Assembly: GCA_009908885.1 (NCBI GenBank)
Contig: JAAAOL010000248.1
Span: forward strand, 1 to 12,570
Direction of reading: 5' to 3'
DNA from: Bacteroidota bacterium
GTDB lineage: Bacteria; Bacteroidota; Rhodothermia; Rhodothermales; JAAAOL01
Length of the DNA stretch: 12,570 nucleotides
The translations under genes were made by a program, and so were the position numbers. The notes below the pieces were generated by a model, which saw only the letters and a list, made by a program, of their open reading frames with translations, was not told where the DNA came from and ran no database searches. Positions 1 to 5,492 of the stretch are shown in pieces (the stretch's first letter is position 1; each line of letters opens with the position of its first letter).

Positions 1-1330
1 GGCGAGCACTCAGCGCCGTGCTTTCGAGTTGCGCGAGCGCGCGAGCTTTCGCTTCGTAAAGATCGCGGCCCGTGCCTCCCCCTTCTTGCTCCTTATTCTG
101 CTCTACTTCTTCTTTGGCGATAATAAATGCTACCCTGTTGAGGTAGGCGCCGTATGCACGGGCCGATCGGACGATGTCGCGGTCCATCTGGTACTCGCTC
201 ATGATAAAGTCAGTTATGATTGGTGAGAAGATGCGATCGTACTGCACACGGAAAGCCAGAAAGTCGCGGAAGGCGGGTCGGGTGTAGAGCTGAAGAAAGC
301 GACTCGCCATCTGGAAAAAGTTCTTCCGCGTCGGGCTGTCGGGTGCATTGTTCTCTTCGTTGTAGAACCGCGCCCGGTACAGGCTGTCGATGATCGCCGG
401 AAGATTGTGCTCCTGCGCCAGCCGCGCGGCGTGGTGGCCGACGTATTCTTGGCGCATCAGCTTCCCGTTATAGCTGACGAGGTAGATCGGACGACCGGCC
501 ATCTGCTTGAGCACGGGCTTTACTTCCGGTAGGCGATTCGCACGCCTGGCCCACTGCCCCATGGCACCCATCAGCCCAACAGGTCCGAAGACGCTGCTGC
601 GCGGAGCGTTGGGATAATTCCCATCGAAGATCGGCGGGCGTTTGCGTTTGCTGTCTTCTGGTCGGCGAAGCGTAAACGGATCTTCCAACTCGCTGTCCTG
701 CATCGCGCCGATAAGCTGCACGAACCGGATCATGCCTTCGAGGTTGAGCTCTGGAATCATGACCTGGTTCGTGAAATCTACCTGAGTAGCCGGCTTGACG
801 CGTGTGAGCGCCGCTACCAACGAAAATACAGCCTCCAGTCGCGTGGACTTGGGATTAGAAAGGGAAGCTGTACCCTCATTGAGTTTTGTCGTAAAGGGTG
901 CAAATGACCGCTTCATCTCGGCGACAGCGTCAGGATCGATTCCCCGTGACAGATCATCAAGAAAGCCCCGTGCTTCCTTGATGAGATATCGAGAGTTTTG
1001 GTCGTCAATTACGACGTGAGGCGCAATTAGATATCCGTCATCTGCCTTCTGGCCGCTGGTCTCCAGCTCCTCATTCGATAGGTAGCGATAGCGAAGCTCC
1101 GTGGCTTCATCTAGATTCGCCGTCGTGTGCAGCCGAAAGTGATTCAGTCCGTCTTCTACGGCTCGCCTAGCCAATCGGACAAGATGCGCAGAGTCGTTCA
1201 GTGCGCTTCTCCAGTCGTTTGCTTCCCCTGCCTGGACCAGCGTCGTGGCCAACCCATATCGTGGGTATGGATGGTCAAAAAAGAAGACGGGATCGGTCGA
1301 CGCGTCCATCGTCGGTATGGGGTCTTTCAT
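1..1330 (-). CDS. Large subunit candidate of a class 1 CRISPR effector, C-terminus cut by window edge
   Basis: An uninterrupted minus-strand frame starts with ATG at 1330-1328 and runs past base 1, giving at least 443 residues. It begins MKDPIPTMDAS. I do not recognise the family. Visible features are a middle segment rich in Gly, Pro and Met (around residues 245-262, FGPVGLMGAMGQW), a short strand-like stretch RPIYLVSYNG near residue 280, and a mostly helical second half rich in Phe, Tyr and Arg (around 330-400). The visible end is charged and may be a linker. Its ATG overlaps the TGA of the Cas5-like gene (ATGA), so translation is probably coupled. Position directly after cas6 and a Cas5-like gene suggests the large (Cas8-type) or backbone (Cas7-type) subunit of a type I complex; that assignment is inference from context only. 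Confidence 0.5.
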   Translation of the reverse strand, partial: MKDPIPTMDASTDPVFFFDHPYPRYGLATTLVQAGEANDWRSALNDSAHLVRLARRAVEDGLNHFRLHTTANLDEATELRYRYLSNEELETSGQKADDGYLIAPHVVIDDQNSRYLIKEARGFLDDLSRGIDPDAVAEMKRSFAPFTTKLNEGTASLSNPKSTRLEAVFSLVAALTRVKPATQVDFTNQVMIPELNLEGMIRFVQLIGAMQDSELEDPFTLRRPEDSKRKRPPIFDGNYPNAPRSSVFGPVGLMGAMGQWARRANRLPEVKPVLKQMAGRPIYLVSYNGKLMRQEYVGHHAARLAQEHNLPAIIDSLYRARFYNEENNAPDSPTRKNFFQMASRFLQLYTRPAFRDFLAFRVQYDRIFSPIITDFIMSEYQMDRDIVRSARAYGAYLNRVAFIIAKEEVEQNKEQEGGGTGRDLYEAKARALAQLESTALSAR

Positions 1331-2124
1331 AAGTTCAGTTCCTCCAGCCGGGCCTCCACCCAGCCATCGTTACTGCCGAGATAAAGCGGGGCGGCCGGAT
1401 CCTCTAGCGCCTCAGCAATCGTGTCGGCGAGCATTGCCGTCGTGCGTATTCGATAGCGGTACGGCTTGTCCGGGACCACGTATTCTCGCTTCGTGGGGCT
1501 CACATAGTAATAGGGGAAGAACGGCTTCAGCTCATTTTGGCGGACTTTGACATCGTTCGGTAGCCTGCCAAGCAGTTCCGAAGGATCGGAAACACTGGCC
1601 TCGCTCTTTTTCGTGACGAAGGACGCTGGACTATCATCGTCTTTCAACCGGTTATAGAGCGCTTCGATGCGGTAGTCATTCGTCCGACTCCCACCCTCGA
1701 AGTCGTCTTTACGATGTACGTGCCGCGCCCAGAGATCGTCGAAGTGGGTCGTTTCCGGCAGAATCTTAGTGTCGAACTCCAGGTGATACTGGAGCAGACT
1801 CATGAACCCGGAGACAGATTCTGCGTCCTTATCACCCGAAATCCATGACTCCTTCTTTAGGGGGTGGCCGCGCCCGAGTCCATCTTTCGCTGCTTGACGT
1901 AGTTGCTTGAGCAGGTCACTTCTAATATCCTCCGGAAAGTGCCAGCCCAGGGCATTTTCGAGGAGACCATACAGCATGGCCTCGGTCGGTGCCGGTTGGC
2001 TCCGGTAGTATGTACCAGGTTGGGCTGTCGACATTGAGAGCGGCGTGAGCGCCTCGACCACGAGTAGCGCTGTTGTATCCAGTTCGGGCGGTTCCAGAAA
2101 GAATGACAGGTCAATGTTGTTCAT
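1327..2124 (-). CDS. cas5: Cas5-like CRISPR effector subunit
   Basis: This 265-residue protein fits the usual Cas5 length. Near the N-terminus (about residues 20-63) it has a hydrophobic strand LLVVEALTPLS, a polar loop with GTYYRSQPAPT, then a helix with YGLLENALGWHF. This resembles the Cas5 pattern of an RRM-like first strand followed by a Pro-Thr turn and a glycine-containing helix. Near the C-terminus, PLYLGSNDGW (around 246-255) resembles the short conserved LG motif at the end of many Cas5 proteins. Cas5 caps the 5' handle of crRNA in type I complexes. The start is fixed by an in-frame TGA four codons upstream. The start codon lies only four bases after the stop codon of a transposase relic. 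I cannot assign the Cas5 subtype; another RAMP protein is the main alternative. Confidence 0.6.
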   Translation of the reverse strand: MNNIDLSFFLEPPELDTTALLVVEALTPLSMSTAQPGTYYRSQPAPTEAMLYGLLENALGWHFPEDIRSDLLKQLRQAAKDGLGRGHPLKKESWISGDKDAESVSGFMSLLQYHLEFDTKILPETTHFDDLWARHVHRKDDFEGGSRTNDYRIEALYNRLKDDDSPASFVTKKSEASVSDPSELLGRLPNDVKVRQNELKPFFPYYYVSPTKREYVVPDKPYRYRIRTTAMLADTIAEALEDPAAPLYLGSNDGWVEARLEELNL

Positions 2125-2128
2125 AATC

Positions 2129-2281
2129 TCATCGATTCATTGGATGATTTCGGTCTTTCTCCCACCGCGCCGGATTTAGTTCGATGTACCGTCGGATGCG
2201 GTGCTATTCCTGTTCGTTGCTCATGATGTGACCGTGGTAACTGCGTTGCCACACCGAAGCGCCCGATGTCCCAAGCCGCTG
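2129..2281 (-). pseudogene. Relic of the C-terminal end of a Y1/RAYT (IS200-like) transposase
   Basis: The gap between cas6 and the Cas5-like gene reads, in one minus-strand frame, QRLGTSGASVWQRSYHGHIM, then SNEQE, a TAG stop (2206-2204), then HRIRRYIELNPARWEKDRN and a final TGA (2131-2129). The run VWQRSYxxHI...NE..E..RIRRYIxLNPxxWExDRNHP is the hallmark C-terminus of REP-associated tyrosine transposases and related Y1 transposases. The internal TAG falls where these proteins usually carry Leu, so one T-to-A change from TTG explains it. The catalytic Tyr and HUH region is absent: the fragment begins abruptly at the cas6 stop codon. It is therefore dead and probably marks an insertion followed by deletion inside the cas operon. 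Confidence 0.8.
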
Positions 2282-2282
2282 G

Positions 2283-2948
2283 TTAGCGCAGCGCGCCGAA
2301 GCCGCTGCCGGTTAGCTCGCCCACACCCACGGTCCACGCGAAGCGGACGGCCTCGGGCGTACCCGTGACGACGACGGGGCACTCGCTGCCCTTGTGGGCG
2401 ATGCCCTTGATGTGCGCTAGCTTGCTGCGAGCACCCGTATAGGTCCGGTCGAACTGCACCGTCGCCTCCTGATGCTGATCTGTAAATCCGGCCTGCCGCA
2501 GCTTCCACCGCAAGACACGCGTCAGGGCTGCGTCGGCGCCGTCATCGTCCCAGAGCAGGTACTCCTTGCTACCGTCCTCTCGCTCGCGCCGCGCAATCAC
2601 CGGGCCGTCCACCAGGAACCGGTAGCAGCCGCTGAACTGAGGCGTAGCCTGCTCCTGTGCCTCGAAGACACGCATCCCCGCGAAGACCGTCGGATCACAC
2701 AGAATGCCATCCAGCAGCGCCTTCGCCGCCTCCGGATCGTGAAAGCTAACCCGCCAGCCAGCACCACGCGGGAAGGTCAGGTGCCCGTTCTGCGCCGTCG
2801 CGCCTTCCAGCCAGCCGAAGCTATAGAGGCTCGTGCCGTCGTGGAGGCGGTTCTCGCCCAGCCACTTGTGCAGCGCGCCGGTCAGATGGTGCAGGTGGTC
2901 GAAGGGCACCGGCTCGGTGTTGCCGGTCAATTTCAGATTGAGTCGCAT
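2283..2948 (-). CDS. cas6: CRISPR endoribonuclease Cas6
   Basis: This 221-residue protein processes pre-crRNA by cutting within the repeat. The C-terminus GVGELTGSGFGALR (residues 208-221) is the glycine-rich loop that defines Cas6. The N-terminal part shows the usual order for this family: strand MRLNLKL, helix HHLTGALHKWLG, then RLHDG, where His36 is the likely catalytic general base, then LYSFGWLEG, a strand found in many Cas6 proteins. Length is in the normal range. It begins 17 bases after the WYL regulator stop, so the two are co-transcribed. The protein ends directly after GFGALR, slightly shorter than many relatives, at the point where the transposase relic begins. The insertion may have replaced the last few residues. 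Confidence 0.88.
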   Translation of the reverse strand: MRLNLKLTGNTEPVPFDHLHHLTGALHKWLGENRLHDGTSLYSFGWLEGATAQNGHLTFPRGAGWRVSFHDPEAAKALLDGILCDPTVFAGMRVFEAQEQATPQFSGCYRFLVDGPVIARREREDGSKEYLLWDDDGADAALTRVLRWKLRQAGFTDQHQEATVQFDRTYTGARSKLAHIKGIAHKGSECPVVVTGTPEAVRFAWTVGVGELTGSGFGALR

Positions 2949-2965
2949 ACGTTCTCGTCGATTGA

Positions 2966-3997
2966 TCAGTCGCTGTCCATCGTGCTGTTGGTTCCCCGTG
3001 ACAGGGTCGTGTCTCCCTCATAGAGTGCGGCCATGCGCCGCGCTTCCCGGGCGATGCGGTGCCGCAAGACCGGCGGGCTGATGACCTCCGCCTCGCCGCC
3101 GTAGCTGAGCACCCACCGTGCTACGTCGCCCACCCCCGTCACCTGCATCCGCACGTCCAGCGTCCCGTCCGGGCGCCGCGACATCACCTGCGTCTCGTGC
3201 CACCGCTCCTCGGCGATCCATCGCGCCTGATACGCCGAGAAGCGCACGTGCACCGCGTAGGTCCGGTCACCCCGGTGCATCCCGAAGGCTGGCCCCAGAT
3301 AGTCGTCCAGGTCGAAGTCCGACGGGATGGCAAAGACCTCCTTCTCCAGGCTGGCCTCCTCGATCCGGTCGATCCGGAAGTCGCGCATGCCCTCGCGCAG
3401 GCGACAGTAAGCCAGCACATACCAGCGGCCCTGGTAGGAGAGGATGGAGTACGGCTCGGCGCACCGCTCGGTCGCCTCGCCGCGGTGGTTGGCGAAGTAG
3501 CGCATCCGTACGACGCGCTGGTCACGCACGGCCTGCTCCAGGAGCCCGACGTGGCGCAGCGGCACGTGCGGCTGCGGGCCGGGATCGAAGCGGATCATGC
3601 GGGTCAGCGCATCCGGCTCGACGTGGATCTCCTCCGGGAGGTGGCGGGCCAGACGTTCCGTGACGCTTTGGAGCAATCCCGCGTGTCTCGTGTCGCCCCA
3701 GGCCTCCAGTGCGAAGCGGGCCACGAGGAAGGCAGCCAGGTCCGTCTGCTCCAGCGCGACGAGCGGCAGGTTGGCGAAGTCCCCCTCCAGGACATAAGTG
3801 TGCTGCTCCTGGTCGTAGGTGATGGGCACGCCGATCTGACGCAGGTACTCGATGTCGCTGTAAATGGTGCGGCGGGAGACCTCGAAGCGCTCAGCGGCCC
3901 GACGTGTGGTGAGGGGGCGCCCGGACCGCAGCCATTGGAGGAGCTGCTGGAGGCGCCAGAGTTGGGGGCCGGTGGGGGTACGTGCCGAAGATGCCAC
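2966..3997 (-). CDS. WYL-domain transcriptional regulator of the CRISPR cassette
   Basis: This 343-residue DNA-binding protein has three parts. A winged helix-turn-helix of the HTH_11/DeoR type lies at about 14-70 (LTTRRAAERFEVSRRTIYSD is the recognition region). A WYL domain spans about 148-215, with GRWYVLAYC at 190-198 and FRIDRIEE at 207-214. A WCX-like C-terminal extension spans about 246-325. WYL domains bind small ligands or nucleic acid and often regulate phage defence genes. The start is GTG at 3997; the frame stays open upstream to a TAG, but no ATG, GTG or TTG precedes it there. As first gene of the operon and 17 bases before cas6, it probably controls the cas genes and itself. Whether it represses or activates cannot be read from the sequence. 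Confidence 0.9.
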   Translation of the reverse strand: MASSARTPTGPQLWRLQQLLQWLRSGRPLTTRRAAERFEVSRRTIYSDIEYLRQIGVPITYDQEQHTYVLEGDFANLPLVALEQTDLAAFLVARFALEAWGDTRHAGLLQSVTERLARHLPEEIHVEPDALTRMIRFDPGPQPHVPLRHVGLLEQAVRDQRVVRMRYFANHRGEATERCAEPYSILSYQGRWYVLAYCRLREGMRDFRIDRIEEASLEKEVFAIPSDFDLDDYLGPAFGMHRGDRTYAVHVRFSAYQARWIAEERWHETQVMSRRPDGTLDVRMQVTGVGDVARWVLSYGGEAEVISPPVLRHRIAREARRMAALYEGDTTLSRGTNSTMDSD

Positions 3998-4092
3998 GAG
4001 GGCGGGATAGTCGATGTCAGGGGCGTGCGTGACCAGTATACGGTGGGGGGTCAGCAGAAGAGCTTCACCCTACTAGACACATGTGCTTCGAA

Positions 4093-4125
4093 AACATAAC
4101 GTTTCACGATTGCTTAACAATAGTG
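4093..4125 (-). promoter_or_regulatory. Candidate promoter and operator of the WYL-cas operon
   Basis: On the minus strand TTGTTA (4120-4115), 16 bases, then TATGTT (4098-4093) form a plausible promoter. The extended TATGTTTT is one base off the Bacteroidota TAnnTTTG element. An inverted repeat CACTATTG-TTAAG-CAATCGTG (4125-4105; 7 of 8 pairs match) covers the -35 box, a typical repressor position. A separate palindrome CACATGTG lies at 4078-4085, about 10 bases downstream of the -10. About 95 bases separate the -10 from the GTG start. Confidence 0.5.
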
Positions 4126-4217
4126 CTGTCTCTACACCTGCGCAGATTGATCGCGACCAGCCTCATAGGAACCTGCCTCGCCGATCACGAACTACTGAAG
4201 TGGCATCTTGTGGCTGC

Positions 4218-4262
4218 AAACTACAAACGCCCACCGCCGAGAGAGCTACGTAGCGGTGGGCG
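4218..4262 (-). terminator. Rho-independent terminator facing the CRISPR operon
   Basis: A perfect 10-bp GC-rich inverted repeat, CGCCCACCGC at 4228-4237 and GCGGTGGGCG at 4253-4262, encloses a 15-base loop. Read on the minus strand it is followed by TTTGTAGTTT (4227-4218), the T-rich tail expected of an intrinsic terminator; the plus strand lacks such a tail. It would stop transcripts arriving from the tRNA side, about 100 bases before the WYL promoter, and so insulate the cas operon. Confidence 0.65.
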
Positions 4263-4367
4263 CAAGCAGCGCCCGGGTCATCGCAGGCCCCCACTGGCTC
4301 GCCGGGCGCAGTGCCCATGGCGCCAACCCTGAGCAGACGCCGCGGACGAGGATGTCACTCTCACGCC

Positions 4368-4478
4368 CTAATCGGCAACTTCGTCTCCATCGTCCTTCTC
4401 AGCCGGAGGCCGATACAGGCTTTCCTCGATGGCCGGTGGGAGGGGGAGGCCCCGCCGACTCCATCTGGAGGCAAGCAT
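4368..4478 (-). CDS. Possible 36-residue small ORF
   Basis: ATG at 4478-4476 opens a 36-residue frame ending at TAG (4370-4368). The peptide starts MLASRWSRRG, continues LPLPPAIEES and ends in an acidic tail EKDDGDEVAD. It lies between an AT-rich stretch (4490-4600) that could hold a promoter and the terminator at 4262-4218, which otherwise has no obvious minus-strand gene to serve. No ribosome binding site or known family is visible. It could also be the tail of a decayed gene, or chance. Confidence 0.25.
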   Translation of the reverse strand: MLASRWSRRGLPLPPAIEESLYRPPAEKDDGDEVAD

Positions 4479-4579
4479 CGTATGTGCATGATTGATAGAA
4501 AAGACTACCTAAGTCATTGTTTTATAACGGGATAACTTGCGATTAATTACGACAAGTGATATATTTATTGTTAAGTCAC

Positions 4580-4694
4580 GTCGTCATGAAAATGATGACA
4601 TCTAACCATCACCACGCATCGACTGTGTACAAAACTACGCACAGTCCACAATCACGAAAGCCCAACCTCGACGCAAAATCGCCGAAATTGGGCT
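4580..4694. other. Three consecutive hairpins in the AT-rich junction
   Basis: Within 115 bases there are three inverted repeats. The first, GTCGTCAT-GAAA-ATGATGAC (4580-4599), pairs fully only as plus-strand RNA (one G-U) and has a GNRA-type loop. The second is GACTGTGT...GCACAGTC (4621-4646, one wobble pair). The third, at 4659-4694, folds best on the minus strand: outer stem AGCCCAA/TTGGGCT, a 3x3 internal loop, inner stem CGGCG/CGUCG and a 6-base loop. None has a U-tract, so they are not simple terminators. Function unknown. Confidence 0.45.
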
Positions 4695-4720
4695 ACATGG
4701 GGCGTTATCGCGGTGCCGAA

Positions 4721-4777
4721 CGAACCTGCGACCCACTGATTAAAAGTCAGTTGCTCTGCCAACTGAGCTACGGGGTC
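4721..4777 (-). pseudogene. Truncated tRNA-Lys (anticodon TTT)
   Basis: Reading the minus strand from 4777: a 5' acceptor strand GACCCCG, TA, a D arm with GCTC and GAGC, an anticodon stem ACTGA/TCAGT (4751-4747 and 4739-4735), loop CTTTTAA with anticodon TTT (4744-4742), a variable loop GGGTC, then GCAGG and TTCG. At that point, inside the T loop, the tRNA sequence stops. The expected AATCCTGC and the acceptor complement CGGGGTC are missing and unrelated sequence follows. About 57 of 73 bases remain and no cloverleaf can close, so it cannot yield a functional tRNA. Breakage in the T loop, a classic integrase crossover site, suggests an integration or deletion event between this point and the CRISPR side. 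Confidence 0.8.
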
Positions 4778-4807
4778 CGGTCACGCATCGCCGCGCGAGA
4801 AGGACAA

Positions 4808-4838
4808 CAAAGATAGACGCGGGGCGGTTCCTGCGCAA
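4808..4838 (-). promoter_or_regulatory. Promoter of the truncated tRNA-Lys
   Basis: On the minus strand TTGCGC (4838-4833), exactly 17 bases, then TATCTTTG (4815-4808). This fits both a sigma70-type TTG/TATxxT promoter and the Bacteroidota TAnnTTTG element. The tRNA 5' end is 31 bases downstream, a normal leader. The promoter being intact shows that the damage is only at the 3' side. Confidence 0.6.
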
Positions 4839-5037
4839 GCAAGAAGCCCTTGAAGTCTCTGTGAGGGCGCTCTGAGGGCTTCTACGCCCAGTAGAAGGCT
4901 GCGCCGCCGGATCGAGTATACGTCCGACGGGGCTCGTTGTCCACTTTGCTGCTGTAGACTGACCTGTCCGCTCGTCTCACTTGAGTCTCGAGCACCCCAC
5001 CAATCGCATGTGCCGCTGTCCTTCCCGGCAACTTCGC
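4839..5037. other. Intergenic stretch without recognisable gene
   Basis: Between the tRNA promoter and the VOC gene I see no coding frame with protein-like character on either strand. The minus-strand frames here (4781-5074 and 4882-5223) partly overlap the VOC gene antisense and have random composition. I see no convincing plus-strand promoter for the VOC gene. Confidence 0.5.
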
Positions 5038-5066
5038 GTGTAGGTATGTCCATGAGATACCTACAC
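5038..5066. repeat. Perfect 10-bp inverted repeat over the VOC start codon
   Basis: GTGTAGGTAT (5038-5047) and ATACCTACAC (5057-5066) are exact inverted copies separated by nine bases. The likely start codon of the VOC gene (ATG 5052-5054) lies in the loop. It could be an operator palindrome or an RNA hairpin that controls translation initiation. No T-tract follows, so it is not an intrinsic terminator. Confidence 0.6.
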
Positions 5067-5388
5067 ATCGGCATTCCGACGACTGAGCCGCGCCAGGGGC
5101 GAGGTCTACCTCGAACATCTCCAGATGTATGTGAGCGGTTACGGCGAGACTCCTTATGGGATCGAGTGGATCCGCTTCGAGGAGGACGCGCCCTATCCAG
5201 ACCTGGTCAAGACGGTCCCGCACGTAGCCTTCGAGGTCGACGATCTGGAGGCCGCCCTTGAAGGGGAGTCCATCCTCATCTCGCCCAACAGCCCGAGCCC
5301 GGGCGTCCAGGTGGCGTTCATTGAGGTGGATGGGGCGTCTGTAGAACTCATGCAGATCGGCTGCACCGAGGCGGAGGAAGGGCTATGA
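5052..5388 (+). pseudogene. VOC (glyoxalase/bleomycin-resistance) family protein, frameshifted
   Basis: The first frame reads MRYLHIGIPTTEPRQ, then is lost at a GGGG run (5096-5099). Dropping one G joins it to GEVYLEHLQMYVSGYGETPY, GIEWIRFEEDAPYPDLVKTV, PHVAFEVDDLEAAL and so on, ending at TGA 5386-5388. The repaired protein has 111 residues. The spaced HIGIP, PHVAFEVDDL and VAFIEVDGASVELMQ strands are the beta-alpha-beta-beta-beta pattern of VOC proteins; His5, the His of PHVAF and the Glu of VEL are candidate metal ligands. An ATG at 5046 is a two-codon-longer alternative start. It is the only plus-strand gene and converges on czcA. Either it is a recent pseudogene or the extra G is a homopolymer sequencing error. 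The substrate cannot be deduced. Confidence 0.75.
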
Positions 5389-5467
5389 GCAACATCCTGG
5401 GGCGAGGTTCTTATCAGATCTGCACCGGCGTGGGGGATCTCGGCGGGTAGCGCAGTTCGAGTTTCCC

Positions 5468-5492
5468 TCGGCCGGCAGTTCACGTCGGCCGA
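5468..5492 (-). terminator. Weak terminator-like hairpin at the czcA stop
   Basis: TCGGCCG (5468-5474) and CGGCCGA (5486-5492) form a 7-bp stem with an 11-base loop that contains the czcA TGA (5482-5480). It lies at the meeting point of the convergent VOC and czc genes, but no T-run follows on either strand, so termination is only a possibility. Confidence 0.3.

Noticed and set aside
2221..2508. Minus-strand frame of 95 residues over the end of cas6
   Set aside because: It is a shifted frame of cas6 with no similarity to the transposase relic, which is in another frame.
3059..4099. Plus-strand frame of 346 residues antisense to the WYL regulator
   Set aside because: It mirrors the WYL gene almost exactly and its composition is that of a reverse-strand shadow.
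3998..5037. CRISPR repeat-spacer array near the cas genes
   Set aside because: I looked for direct repeats of 25-40 bases at regular spacing and found only inverted repeats; no array is in this window.
4882..5223. Minus-strand frame of 113 residues near the VOC gene
   Set aside because: More than half of it is antisense to the VOC coding sequence and the remainder has no motif or context.
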